NCBI RefSeq assembly: GCF_000369525.1
Contig: NZ_KB850072.1
Span: 484,147-548,146, forward strand
DNA from: Acinetobacter higginsii
Lineage (GTDB): Bacteria; Pseudomonadota; Gammaproteobacteria; Pseudomonadales; Moraxellaceae
DNA: 64,000 nucleotides
Reading direction: 5' to 3'
Each line of letters starts with the position of its first letter. The stretch's first letter is position 1. The position numbers and the translations under genes are program-made. The notes under the pieces were generated by a model that made no database searches, was not told the DNA's origin, and saw nothing but the letters and a program-made list of their open reading frames with translations. Positions 28,038-38,668 of this stretch are shown in pieces.

Positions 28038-28955
28038 ATGCAAACTGGACTTAAACAACAGGTCAATCAATGGATCGCAAAGCGTTTCCAAGTGGATCGT
28101 AGTAAAACCTTGCGACAAAAGGACGTTTTGGTTTTTGTCTATAAACAAGGTTTTCTATATCTGGTCCTGATTTTAATTACCTTTATTGCTGGAATTAACT
28201 ATGCAAACAATCTGATTTTAGGATTTTGCTTTTTAATCAGTGCCATTCTTTGTATTAGTTTTTATCTGACCTTTAAGCAATTACATGATTTACAAATTGA
28301 TATTGTGCTGCCTGAAGTCGGACAAGTCGATCAAGCAATCATTTTAAAGCTGCTATTTAAACAACCTGTTCGTTCTGTACGTTATCTAAGGATCCAGTGG
28401 CAAGCTCAAGAGCAATTGGTTTTTATAGATCAGACACAACATAGTGTTGAGCTTGCAGTTATGCCTGACAAACGTGGACTCTATGAATTTGAGACCATTA
28501 AAATTTATTCTACTTATCCATTAGGATTAGTCCGCGCATGGACTTATTTATATCCAAAACATAAAGTCTGGGTTGCCCCGAAGGGCTATGATTGGCAGAA
28601 AGAGCATAAAAATAAGCCGACTTCTGCCCAAGATAGCTTAGATGAATTTAAAGAGTTACGTGGCTTTCAACACGGTGATTCTTATCAAAATGTGGCATGG
28701 AAACAGGTCGCACGGGGGCAGGGATTTTTGATCAAAATGTTTGAAGCTCAGGCTAATCACCAGCATCTGGAAATTGACTATCAGCAGATTCCAGCTCAAA
28801 GCCATGAAGATAAATTAAGCTTTATGATGGGTTTGGTCGAGCAATGTGAACAGTTAGGTGATGATTATGCACTTATTTTGCCGCATGCTCGCTTAGAAAG
28901 CGGGCAAGGACAATCTCAGTTAATTCAGGCCAAACTTTTATTGGCGCAGGCATAA
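28038..28955 (+). CDS. DUF58-domain protein
   Basis: The 305-aa product has two N-terminal membrane segments (residues 35-80) and the DUF58 core in the C-terminal half, with DEFKELRGFQHGDSYQNVAWK near residue 200 as the family signature. DUF58 proteins pair with MoxR ATPases and are often linked to stress or cell-envelope functions, but no reaction is known. It starts 13 bp after the moxR stop and overlaps the next gene at its stop codon (TAATG). Confidence 0.88.
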   Translation: MQTGLKQQVNQWIAKRFQVDRSKTLRQKDVLVFVYKQGFLYLVLILITFIAGINYANNLILGFCFLISAILCISFYLTFKQLHDLQIDIVLPEVGQVDQAIILKLLFKQPVRSVRYLRIQWQAQEQLVFIDQTQHSVELAVMPDKRGLYEFETIKIYSTYPLGLVRAWTYLYPKHKVWVAPKGYDWQKEHKNKPTSAQDSLDEFKELRGFQHGDSYQNVAWKQVARGQGFLIKMFEAQANHQHLEIDYQQIPAQSHEDKLSFMMGLVEQCEQLGDDYALILPHARLESGQGQSQLIQAKLLLAQA

Positions 28956-30943
28956 TGATGACTAAGCAAATCTACTTCTGTGTTTTAGCTGTCTTGGCTT
29001 TTGTATTACTTGGGCAAACCGCTTTTGCACCTGCTGCTTTAACGGGATTATGGGCGGTGGTTTGGCTGTTATTGGTTCGTAGATATCGTAAACAAAGCTG
29101 GGTGCCTTTTCCTAAATGGTTTTTGGTGATTTTTATTCTATTGTCCTTGGGTATCGTTTATATCAATTATCAAACGATCTTTGGGGTGGAAGCGGGCGTC
29201 GCCTTTTTAAGTACCTGTTTATTTGCCAAATGTTTAGAAGCTAAAAACACTCGTGATTTATTGATTGTCTTTAATTTTGCTCTATTTGTCAGTGCCAGCC
29301 TATTGTTACATAGCCAAGCTTTTTGGATGGCGTTGATTGTATTTACAGTCTTTATGATGTGTTTATTGGGTTTGTATCGGATACAGACGGGATTGTTTAA
29401 TCAAACGAAACTTTCATCAAACCAACTTAAACAAGATGTGAAGCAAATTTTTAAATTTGTTGGCATAGCAATTCCTTTCTTTCTCATCTTATTTATTTTC
29501 TTTCCACGATTGCCACCGCTTTGGGCAGTACCAATTCAGACTAATCAAGCCACGACTGGGATTAGTGATCGCATGTCACCTGGAGATATTGCACAATTAT
29601 CACAGTCCTCGGCTTTGGCCTTTCGGGTAGTGGCAAATATGTCGCAATTTCCAAGTCGATCAGAATTGTACTGGAGAGCTTTAGTCTTAGATCAATATGA
29701 TGGAACGACTTGGACCAGTAGTTTTTTTAATCAACAAATTAAAAATGTGCAGTCCACCCAAAGAAGCGTACCTTATCAATATTTAGCAGCAGATGAACAA
29801 GCCAATTGGATCATGGGTTTGGAATACTCGATTCCGCAAGAACGTTATTTGCAGTTGTATCAAGATAATAGTATTCGCCCAACAAAATTAGTTAAGCGCA
29901 ATGTACCGATACAGATGTTGTGGTTGGGGCGCATGTCGGCAGAGCCTATTTTGTTGTCAGCACGTCAACTTGAGTTAAACCTTAGGTTTGATGAGGGACG
30001 GGATCTTAAAGCACAGCAATTGGCGCATGAGCTGTTTGAAAAAAGTCAGAAGCAACCTGAACAATATCTACAATCAGTGCTGTCATGGTATCGAAAGAAT
30101 GGCTTTGTATACACTTTGACGCCTGGGACTTTAGGTGGGGATCGTATAGATCAATTCTTGTTTTCCAGTCGGAAAGGATTTTGTGAGCATTATGCGTCTA
30201 GTTTTGTCATGCTAATGCGTTATGCGGGTATTCCCGCACGGGTAGTGACGGGTTATCAAGGTGGTCAACTGGCGCCTGATGGGCAAAGTTGGGAGGTTCG
30301 ACAACTGGATGCACATGCTTGGAGTGAGGTCTATCTAGATGGAAAATGGAAAAGAATTGACCCAACAGCCATGATTGCACCGCAACGAATTGATACGGGC
30401 ATGCAGGATTATTTGGCACAAGATCAAACTGTATGGGGAGATGAAAGTAAAGCTTGGCGTTTGCAACAGTTTAAGTTTCTAAAAAATATGCGGATTTGGA
30501 GTGATTATTTAAGTTATCAATGGCAAAGTAAAGTCGTTGGTTATGATGCAAACAAACAGAAGAACTGGTTATCTCGATTAGGTCTGGATTCAAGTTATGC
30601 ATATGCAATTGTGTTGATTGTTGGCGTATTCGCTATTTTGATGGTTTACGTGGGTATCTATTGGTGGAAGCAAACAAGGCAGCAAGCTGATTATCAAAGA
30701 GCTGTACTTAAGTTTCAGAAGCAACTACCTAGAAATCTGCATAAACAACACGCAGAGACTTTTCAAGTGTGGATGCAGCGTTTGGCAAGTCAGGTTGAAA
30801 ATAAACAGGTGTTTGAACAAGCGATTGTGTTATATCAACAAATTGTTTTTTTAGAGCAGCAAGATGGTGCAAATATTGAAGAATTTAAGCGCTTGCTTAA
30901 AGACTGTGCGATTGCACTGAAACAGTCACAAAAAAACTTGTGA
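28955..30943 (+). CDS. tgpA: DUF3488/transglutaminase-like membrane protein (TgpA family)
   Basis: The 662-aa protein has several N-terminal membrane segments, a large periplasmic transglutaminase-like domain and a C-terminal membrane segment near 555-575. The catalytic Cys is in RKGFCEHYASSFVMLMRYAG, the His in LDAHAWSEVYLDG and the Asp in KRIDPTA. TgpA in P. aeruginosa is essential, with an inner-membrane periplasmic active site. Translation is coupled to the DUF58 gene by overlap. A second start at 28958 is possible. Confidence 0.9.
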   Translation: MMTKQIYFCVLAVLAFVLLGQTAFAPAALTGLWAVVWLLLVRRYRKQSWVPFPKWFLVIFILLSLGIVYINYQTIFGVEAGVAFLSTCLFAKCLEAKNTRDLLIVFNFALFVSASLLLHSQAFWMALIVFTVFMMCLLGLYRIQTGLFNQTKLSSNQLKQDVKQIFKFVGIAIPFFLILFIFFPRLPPLWAVPIQTNQATTGISDRMSPGDIAQLSQSSALAFRVVANMSQFPSRSELYWRALVLDQYDGTTWTSSFFNQQIKNVQSTQRSVPYQYLAADEQANWIMGLEYSIPQERYLQLYQDNSIRPTKLVKRNVPIQMLWLGRMSAEPILLSARQLELNLRFDEGRDLKAQQLAHELFEKSQKQPEQYLQSVLSWYRKNGFVYTLTPGTLGGDRIDQFLFSSRKGFCEHYASSFVMLMRYAGIPARVVTGYQGGQLAPDGQSWEVRQLDAHAWSEVYLDGKWKRIDPTAMIAPQRIDTGMQDYLAQDQTVWGDESKAWRLQQFKFLKNMRIWSDYLSYQWQSKVVGYDANKQKNWLSRLGLDSSYAYAIVLIVGVFAILMVYVGIYWWKQTRQQADYQRAVLKFQKQLPRNLHKQHAETFQVWMQRLASQVENKQVFEQAIVLYQQIVFLEQQDGANIEEFKRLLKDCAIALKQSQKNL

Positions 30944-30978
30944 AGCTGATAAAAAATGAATATGATGCTTCTCATTCT

Positions 30979-31055
30979 AGGTGTATAGCTCAGTTGGTTA
31001 GAGCGCTACGTTGACATCGTAGAGGTCTCCAGTTCGAGTCTGGATATACCTACCA
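30979..31055 (+). tRNA. tRNA-Val (GAC)
   Basis: The full cloverleaf is visible: acceptor AGGTGTA pairs with TATACCT, the anticodon arm is CTACGTTGACATCGTAG with anticodon GAC, and the T arm CCAGTTCGAGTCTGG precedes the encoded CCA end. Confidence 0.96.
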
Positions 31056-31098
31056 AGATTTTTAGGTTTTATAGCTTCGAATGAAGTTACGAAAACTC

Positions 31099-31134
31099 CA
31101 AAGCTCTGAGTCGAAAAGATTCAGGGCTTTTTTT
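31099..31134 (+). terminator. Terminator after tRNA-Val
   Basis: AAGCTCTGAGTC and GATTCAGGGCTT form a stem with one mismatch and a run of seven T. Confidence 0.8.
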
Positions 31135-31165
31135 ATTCCAGCTTATTTTTAGAAAATTAAGCGAC

Positions 31166-31194
31166 TTGACCTAACCCACTATTGGTGCTAATTT
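31166..31194 (+). promoter_or_regulatory. Predicted sigma-70 promoter for a small RNA
   Basis: TTGACC (31166-31171) and TAATTT (31189-31194) lie 17 bp apart, the ideal spacing. It stands in a gene-free stretch and is followed about 160 bp later by an intrinsic terminator, with no real ORF between. Confidence 0.55.
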
Positions 31195-31200
31195 AATCAA

Positions 31201-31355
31201 TAAGGAAGTCATATACTATTTGGGATTTAAGAGAATCTTGCCTAAATGAACAAAGATATGACAACCTGAACACACAGCTAACAACGAACGAAACGGTTCA
31301 GATCGTTTTTAAAAATGTTCAAGGTTGTAGAAAAGCCCGTTAATCGGGCTTTTTT
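31201..31355 (+). ncRNA. Candidate small RNA (about 155 nt)
   Basis: From the predicted start near 31201 to the terminator (AAAAGCCCGTTAATCGGGCTTTTTT, 31331-31355) there is no convincing reading frame. The transcript would fold: ACAACCTGAACA (31261-31272) pairs with TGTTCAAGGTTGT (31316-31328), leaving a loop rich in A and C. A sigma-70-like promoter, a closed stem, and a U-tailed terminator make an sRNA the simplest reading. I do not recognise a known family. Confidence 0.5.
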
Positions 31356-31433
31356 AATGCCGATTATTTTTGAAAAGAATTAAGCTATAGTGTGAAATAA
31401 AGATTGGAGGAGCAAGAGGGGATTGTGAGGCTG

Positions 31434-31661
31434 ATGTTTATTTTTTTAGTTATTGTGGCTGGCTTGATTTTATTGTTTTTCTTCGCAAAGAAAACAGATG
31501 CTACACAAGATACTTCTGATTATAGCCATTCATATTCTTCAACCACATCCAGCTGCAATTCAGTCCAGCATAATAATGATCAAGGTATAGATAATTGTGG
31601 TTCTAATGCTGACTCTAGTTCTGACTCAAGCAGTTGTGATAGTAATAGCAATAATGATTAA
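31434..31661 (+). CDS. Small membrane-anchored Ser/Asn/Cys-rich protein
   Basis: The protein starts with one hydrophobic helix (FIFLVIVAGLILLFFFAKK) and then a low-complexity tail of Ser, Asn and Asp with four spaced cysteines, ending DSNSNND. I chose the ATG at 31434 (75 aa); a longer frame with non-ATG starts opens at 31404. AAGAGGGG lies 12 bp before the ATG. The tail should face the periplasm or cytoplasm as an unstructured linker. No family recognised; it may be a repeat-like, fast-evolving protein. Confidence 0.5.
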   Translation: MFIFLVIVAGLILLFFFAKKTDATQDTSDYSHSYSSTTSSCNSVQHNNDQGIDNCGSNADSSSDSSSCDSNSNND

Positions 31662-31664
31662 AAA

Positions 31665-31703
31665 AGCTTGTACCCCTTGAGGGTAAGAGGTACAAGTTAA
31701 ACC
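31665..31703. terminator. Hairpin between convergent genes
   Basis: CTTGTACC and GGTACAAG enclose an inner CCCTTGAGGG stem. It separates the small membrane protein from pirin and has A-rich sequence to its left. Confidence 0.55.
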
Positions 31704-31707
31704 GAGT

Positions 31708-32391
31708 TTAAGGTAAGTCAAACCAGATCATTTGACTGTCTTGTAATGCAGTAATCGTTGCAGTCTCATCAAACAGTAGGGCATCACCCGCTTTAACCAA
31801 ATGATCGGCAATCATCACTTCACCTGAAATCACATGCACATAGTTGACTTTTTTCCGTGCTGCAATTTCTAAATGTTGATCTTTCTCAATGACTGCAGTT
31901 TTCACTTCAGCATTTTGACGGATCGACATTGGCGCAGATTCATCACCAGCAATCAAGTGCCATTGGTTTGGATGATCTTTCGGGTTTAGATGAATTTGCT
32001 GATAAGTTGGTTCAGCATCTTGTATATTCGGTTGAATCCAAATCTGTAATAGATGCACCGCTTTATCATGCTTGTTCATTTCACTGTGGGTGACCCCAGT
32101 TCCAGCGCTCATCAACTGCCATTCACCTGCATTGATTTGACCTTCATTGCCCATGCTGTCTTTATGGGAAATGGTGCCATCAAGTACACAGGTTAAGATT
32201 TCCATGTTGTCATGGGGATGAGTACCGAAACCATTATGTGCAGCAACCGTATCATCATTAATCACGCGAAGCGCACTGACGCCCATATATTTCGGGTTAT
32301 ACCAGCTACCAAATGAAAAGCTATGATAGGTGTCTAACCAGCCTGCTTTGACATGACCACGGTTTTCACTACGATGTAGATAAGCATTCAT
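31708..32391 (-). CDS. Pirin-family protein (YhhW-like)
   Basis: The 227-aa cupin has the pirin start MNAYLHRSENRGHVKAGWL and the metal-binding motif in FGTHPHDNMEILTCVLDG, then GVTHSEMNK near residue 100. YhhW has quercetinase activity in vitro; others regulate gene expression. It has a typical two-cupin layout of this length. It stands alone between convergent neighbours. Confidence 0.88.
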   Translation of the reverse strand: MNAYLHRSENRGHVKAGWLDTYHSFSFGSWYNPKYMGVSALRVINDDTVAAHNGFGTHPHDNMEILTCVLDGTISHKDSMGNEGQINAGEWQLMSAGTGVTHSEMNKHDKAVHLLQIWIQPNIQDAEPTYQQIHLNPKDHPNQWHLIAGDESAPMSIRQNAEVKTAVIEKDQHLEIAARKKVNYVHVISGEVMIADHLVKAGDALLFDETATITALQDSQMIWFDLP

Positions 32392-32528
32392 CTTTCATCT
32401 CCCAAATTATTGTGTTTTGCTTAATGCTTATATTATCGATTCATTATGATGATAAATAGTCTTTAATTGCGACATATTGTTCTATAAATGCAATGATTCG
32501 GTAATGCGTATGTTCTTGGATAAAATAA

Positions 32529-32557
32529 AAAAGGCTGAATAAAAATATTCAGCCTTT
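32529..32557 (-). terminator. Terminator after argG
   Basis: On the minus strand AAAGGCTGAAT and ATTCAGCCTTT form an 11-bp stem followed by at least five T, 29 bp past the argG stop. Confidence 0.85.
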
Positions 32558-32585
32558 CAAATAGGTAAATTAATTTACCCATCTT

Positions 32586-33941
<1,356 letters not shown>

Positions 33942-34203
33942 CTATTTCGAAATAGGCACCCTAATACTTCGGTGACCAAAGAGAATTTATACGTCCCGTA
34001 CTATATCACTTTTCAAATCGATTTTTTTTCTGTTAGGAAAGGAATTCTTTTTTTTTCATTTAAAAAATAGATTAACATCGGAAAAATATAAAGTTTTACG
34101 ATAAGCATTCACAATAAGGCGTTAACAGGTCGTGAACTTGAAAAAATCTCACGTGAAAAGTACATCAAGAGGTTGCAAGCACTGTTTATAAAAAGTGTTT
34201 CGT

Positions 34204-35055
34204 TCAAAGTGAATCATTTAAGCCAATAAATTGTTTCTCGATTGGGGTAAATACATGATCGTGACGTGCAATCAGATAAAGGCCGATATCTCGATACTGT
34301 TCAGGCGTTTCTCGATAGTATTGAATGTTATATTTTTCAATCAAAGATTTGGCAATCATCGAGATGCCCATACCTAACTGGGTAAAGTGAATTAGAGCTT
34401 CATGATCGTAAATATGGGTGAGTTCACCCTTTTTAAGGTTATAGTCGGTGTAGATGCTGTCTAAGGTGGTGGCATAGCAGCATTGTTCAGAAGCCAGCAA
34501 GATATTTTGATGATTCAGACATTTTTCGAGACTGTCATGGTTGATCATGTTTTTACCAATAATTACCAGTTGATCATCCGCTTTTTGAATATATTGCAGA
34601 TTTTTATGTTTAGGATGTCCTAGGGCATAAGCAATATCCAAATTGCCCGCTAAAATCTCATCCTCAATATAACCTGTTGGACCTGTTTTCATGGTGATGG
34701 AAAGATCAGGGTAGGCTTCATAGAGCTGACTAAAGGAAGGGTAGAAACGCATCCCACCTAGACTGGTATTGGTGCCAAAGCGTAAAACGCTTTCTTGTTG
34801 GTAGATTTTATTTTCAGTTTCTTCCCAAGTGAAAATCATCTTTTTATATTGGGCATATAAATTCATGCCAGATTCAGTCAGTTCGACGCCTTTAGGCTTA
34901 CGGATAAACAGTTGGCGTTTATAGTGATTTTCAATCTTTTTAATTTTTGCGGTCATATTGGACTGTAAATAATTGAGCTTATTTGCCGCGGCGGTAATGC
35001 TCTTCAGCTCGGCCACTGTCACAAATGATCGGATATCACTAATATCAATATTCAC
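34204..35055 (-). CDS. LysR-family regulator, divergent from a DMT transporter
   Basis: The 283-aa protein has the LysR helix-turn-helix (DIRSFVTVAELKSITAAANK, then LNYLQSNMTAKIKKIENHYK) and the substrate domain starting LRFGTNTSLGGMRFYPSF. It lies back-to-back with an EamA-type transporter across a 156-bp gap, a standard arrangement for a LysR protein controlling its neighbour. The ligand is unknown. Confidence 0.9.
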   Translation of the reverse strand: MNIDISDIRSFVTVAELKSITAAANKLNYLQSNMTAKIKKIENHYKRQLFIRKPKGVELTESGMNLYAQYKKMIFTWEETENKIYQQESVLRFGTNTSLGGMRFYPSFSQLYEAYPDLSITMKTGPTGYIEDEILAGNLDIAYALGHPKHKNLQYIQKADDQLVIIGKNMINHDSLEKCLNHQNILLASEQCCYATTLDSIYTDYNLKKGELTHIYDHEALIHFTQLGMGISMIAKSLIEKYNIQYYRETPEQYRDIGLYLIARHDHVFTPIEKQFIGLNDSL

Positions 35056-35211
35056 GGTAAGTCCTCAATATTTCAATTCGAAAGGTGCTATTAAAAAGAA
35101 TGAATTGAATTAGGCATCAAAAAAAATGATGTATCTATTAAAACATAGCATTATTCATGATGTCATTTATTTTATACACTAAGCTTACTTTTTATCGGTT
35201 GAGTACAACAC

Positions 35212-36129
35212 GTGAATATTCGAGTCGTGAGTGCAATCGCGTTGCTGTGTCTGGTTTGGGGTTCGTTATGGGGCTTGGTCAAACATAGCTTACAAGTGTT
35301 TCCACCATTTCTATTTATCTCTACACGGTTGATTTTAGCTGCATTGACATTAATGCTGGTACAACGGATTTTAAAAAAATCCATTTTGCCTGAGCAAGCT
35401 GAGTGGAAGCCCTTAATCATTTTAAGTGTATTGATCTGTTTTGGTTTTTATGCCACGCAGACCTTTGCAATGCAATTTGTTGGTTCAGGTTTATCAGCTG
35501 TACTGGTATTTACCATGCCGATTTTTATTGCTGTATTAGCGCATTATTTTTTAAATGAAAGGTTGAATACCCAGAAAATCTTGGGGCTCGTTTTAGGAAC
35601 CTTGGGACTCATCGCAATTTTATGGCCGCAATTACATCATGTGCATATGAATATGTCATTGCTGGGGCAGGTGTTACTCATTGGTTCAGGCTTTTTCTGG
35701 GCACTATCGACGGTTTACATCAAAAAGAATTTTGCCACCTATGACAAAATTAAACTGACCATTTGGCAGCTTCTGCTAGGTGGAAGCTTAATGTTTGTTA
35801 TGGCCTTATTGTTCGAGCCTGTAGATGCTCAGGTTTGGCTGAATCCGCTGAATGAATCTGCTTTATTCTATATTGCGGTGGTAGGAACGGGTTTTGCCTT
35901 TGTGCTTTGGAACTGGATTGTCAGTCAGGTAGATACTTTTGTCGCTTCGATTTCGATTATGTGTATCCCGATTCTGAGTCTGTTTTTTGGTTCGTTGATC
36001 TGGCATGAAGCTTTGACGCTCAATATCCTAATTGGTGCTGCTTTTATCTGTATGGGGATTGTGATGAGTTCACTTAAAATGAAAGTACAGAAAAGTCGCT
36101 TAGCTTATTCAGGTAATCAACAACATTAA
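35212..36129 (+). CDS. EamA-family (DMT) transporter
   Basis: The 305-aa product has about ten membrane segments in two EamA repeats: VWGSLWGLVKHSLQVFPPF in the first and GSGFFWALSTVYIKKNFATY in the second. Such carriers export amino acids or metabolites. It starts at GTG 35212 and is divergent from a LysR gene that probably regulates it. Substrate cannot be told from sequence. Confidence 0.88.
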   Translation: MNIRVVSAIALLCLVWGSLWGLVKHSLQVFPPFLFISTRLILAALTLMLVQRILKKSILPEQAEWKPLIILSVLICFGFYATQTFAMQFVGSGLSAVLVFTMPIFIAVLAHYFLNERLNTQKILGLVLGTLGLIAILWPQLHHVHMNMSLLGQVLLIGSGFFWALSTVYIKKNFATYDKIKLTIWQLLLGGSLMFVMALLFEPVDAQVWLNPLNESALFYIAVVGTGFAFVLWNWIVSQVDTFVASISIMCIPILSLFFGSLIWHEALTLNILIGAAFICMGIVMSSLKMKVQKSRLAYSGNQQH

Positions 36130-36206
36130 ATTGGGCAGCATTGGTCAGCATGAGAATAAGCCGAAGCGACTATCAATAAGTCGGAGCTTAATGTTTTAGA
36201 TTGAAT

Positions 36207-36240
36207 AAAAGCAGTCACTATTATTGTGGCTGCTTTTTTA
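36207..36240 (+). terminator. Terminator after the EamA transporter
   Basis: AAAGCAGTCAC and GTGGCTGCTTT form a stem followed by a T run, about 78 bp after the transporter stop. The remainder of the 36130-36420 gap shows no gene. Confidence 0.75.
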
Positions 36241-36420
36241 TGTCGACCTGCTTCTGTAATTCAGCAATCTTTATAGAAGATGTAGCAGAATCTTAAGTAG
36301 GTTTAAGTCAAATTGACACTTTCAACAGCTAAATTTTTAGATAGAGTCATCCCAAATCAACAAAAAAGTATTAAAGTACTATGCAACAAGTTGCAAAGCC
36401 AAAATTAGAGAAGGAATACC

Positions 36421-38451
36421 ATGACTAGCTATGCAAATATCTTAAAACCATTACATTTGGGTTTTACTACCATTAAAAACCGTGTGGTAATGGGTTCGAT
36501 GCACTCCGGTTTAGAAGACCGCTTCTTTAACTATCCTAAACTCGCTGCGTATTTTGGTGAGCGAGCAAAGGGCGGTGTAGGTCTAATTATCACCGGTGGT
36601 ATTTCTCCAAACCGTCAAGGCTGGTTGTTGCCAGCGGGCGGAACCATGAATAGTTTGGCAGATATTCCTCATCATCGTTTAGTTACCCATGCAGTACATA
36701 AGCATGGTGCAAAAATTTTGATGCAAATCCTGCATTCTGGCCGTTATGGTTATCATCCATTTTCGGTATCTTCTTCTCCGATTCAAGCACCGATCAATCC
36801 ATTTAAGCCTCGCCAAATGTCTGATTCTCAGATATTAGCAACCATTGATGATTATGCACGTTGCGCGAGCTTGGCTAAAAAAGCAGGTTATGATGGCGTA
36901 GAAATCATGGGGTCGGAAGGTTATCTAATTAACCAGTTTCTCAGCAGCCATGTGAATAAACGTACTGACCGTTGGGGGGGTGATATCGACAATCGTATGC
37001 GCTTTCCAGTGGAGATCGTCAAAGCGATTCGTGCTAAAGTCGGTGAAAAATTCATTATTGCATTCCGTTTGTCTTTGCTTGATTTAGTACATGATGGCAA
37101 TACCATGCAAGAAGTGATTGTGGTTGCCAAGGCATTAGAAAAAGCAGGGATTACACTGTTAAATACAGGGATCGGTTGGCACGAAGCCCGTGTTCCTACC
37201 ATTGTAACCTCTGTGCCGCGTGCCGCTTTTGTGGATTATACCGCAGCAGTCAAACAGCACGTTTCTGTTCCAGTGATTGCATCAAATCGTATTAATATGC
37301 CTGATGTTGCTGAAGAGATTATTGCTTCTGGCAAGGCGGATATGGTGCAAATGGCACGTCCATTCTTGGCAGATGCTTATTGGGTGAATAAGACTGCAAC
37401 CAATCGTGTGGATGAAATTAATACCTGTATCGCGTGTAACCAAGCCTGCTTAGATCACGCATTTAAAAATGAACGTGTCAGCTGTTTAGTCAATCCGCAA
37501 GCGTGTCATGAAACAGAATTGGTTTATATCAAAACTAAAAAACCAAAGCGTATTGCGGTTGTCGGTGGCGGGGTGGCGGGTATGTCTGCTGCGACAGTAG
37601 CTGCAAGCCGTGGTCACGCCGTGACCTTATTTGAAGCAAATCATGATGTTGGCGGTCAGTTTAATTTAGCCAAAGTGGTACCTGGAAAAGAAGAATTCCA
37701 TGAGACCATCCGTTACTTTAAAGTGCAGCTGAAACAAACGGGTGTAGATGTTCGTTTAAATACACGTGTAAACCGTGAACAGTTAGAACGTGAAGGTTTT
37801 GATGAAGTGGTTGTGGCTACGGGTGTTGTACCACGTGCATTGAAGATTCAGGGCAGTACTGCACCTCAAGTGTTGTCATATGCAGAAGTATTACGTGGCG
37901 CAGAAGTGGGTCATAAGGTTGCTGTGATTGGTGCAGGTGGGATTGGCTTTGACGTATCAGAGTTCTTATTAAAACCACCACATCAACCACAGCCGCAACC
38001 CTTAGCAGAATGGCAACGTGAGTGGGGTGTAGATCCAGATCCTAACTATGTCTCTGAAGGTGGAATACAACGTCCAGAAGTTGAAATTCCAGTGCGTCAG
38101 ATTTATTTATTGCAGCGCAAAACCACACCACTCGGAATTGGTTTGGGTAAAACCTCTGGTTGGGTACATCGTGCGCAACTGAAAAAGCATGCTGTGCGTA
38201 TGCTACGTGGTGTGCAATATAAAGCGGTGACCGATGAAGGTTTGTGGGTTGAGCATAATGGTCATGATCAATTGTTGCGCGTAGATACCATTGTCGTATG
38301 TGCGGGGCAGGAATCTGTTAAAGATTTAATGCCTAAAGAGGGTGAAAACACTTCTGCGAACTATCATATTATTGGTGGTGCGAAGCTCGCAGCAGAGCTA
38401 GATGCCAAGCGTGCGATCCGAGATGGTGCTGAATTAGCCGCAAAACTCTAA
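36421..38451 (+). CDS. fadH: 2,4-dienoyl-CoA reductase/old-yellow-enzyme family (FadH-like)
   Basis: The 676-aa flavo-iron-sulfur protein has an N-terminal FMN TIM barrel (NRVVMGSMHSGLEDRFFNYP and GYDGVEIMGSEGYLINQFLS), the 4Fe-4S motif CIACNQACLDHAFKNERVSC near residues 336-355, and an FAD/NAD(P)H part starting GGGVAGMSAATVAASRGH near 382. This matches E. coli FadH, which reduces 2,4-dienoyl-CoA in unsaturated fatty-acid breakdown. It stands alone; a related reductase acting on another enone cannot be ruled out. Confidence 0.88.
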   Translation: MTSYANILKPLHLGFTTIKNRVVMGSMHSGLEDRFFNYPKLAAYFGERAKGGVGLIITGGISPNRQGWLLPAGGTMNSLADIPHHRLVTHAVHKHGAKILMQILHSGRYGYHPFSVSSSPIQAPINPFKPRQMSDSQILATIDDYARCASLAKKAGYDGVEIMGSEGYLINQFLSSHVNKRTDRWGGDIDNRMRFPVEIVKAIRAKVGEKFIIAFRLSLLDLVHDGNTMQEVIVVAKALEKAGITLLNTGIGWHEARVPTIVTSVPRAAFVDYTAAVKQHVSVPVIASNRINMPDVAEEIIASGKADMVQMARPFLADAYWVNKTATNRVDEINTCIACNQACLDHAFKNERVSCLVNPQACHETELVYIKTKKPKRIAVVGGGVAGMSAATVAASRGHAVTLFEANHDVGGQFNLAKVVPGKEEFHETIRYFKVQLKQTGVDVRLNTRVNREQLEREGFDEVVVATGVVPRALKIQGSTAPQVLSYAEVLRGAEVGHKVAVIGAGGIGFDVSEFLLKPPHQPQPQPLAEWQREWGVDPDPNYVSEGGIQRPEVEIPVRQIYLLQRKTTPLGIGLGKTSGWVHRAQLKKHAVRMLRGVQYKAVTDEGLWVEHNGHDQLLRVDTIVVCAGQESVKDLMPKEGENTSANYHIIGGAKLAAELDAKRAIRDGAELAAKL

Positions 38452-38536
38452 AATTGATGAAACATTATGCATTTGAATACATTGCAATTAAATTTCTCTT
38501 GTATAAAGAGGGCAAGCTTTGTATTCTTACGCACAT

Positions 38537-38626
38537 GGAAGCGTGGCAGAGCGGTTTAATGCACCGGTCTTGAAAACCGACGAGGGTGTGAGTCCTCCGT
38601 GAGTTCGAATCTCACCGCTTCCGCCA
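38537..38626 (+). tRNA. tRNA-Ser (UGA)
   Basis: GGAAGCG pairs with CGCTTCC, the anticodon loop TCTTGAAAA holds TGA, a long variable arm follows (GAGGGTGTGAGTCCTC), and the T arm plus encoded CCA close it. The next genes look like an integrated island, so its 3' end is a candidate attachment site. Confidence 0.96.
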
Positions 38627-38636
38627 AATATTTAAA

Positions 38637-38668
38637 TAAGCCCTTGTTTTTACAAGGGCTTGTTTTTT
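38637..38668 (+). terminator. Terminator after tRNA-Ser
   Basis: AAGCCCTTGT and ACAAGGGCTT form a 10-bp stem with a TTTT loop and a T run. Confidence 0.85.
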
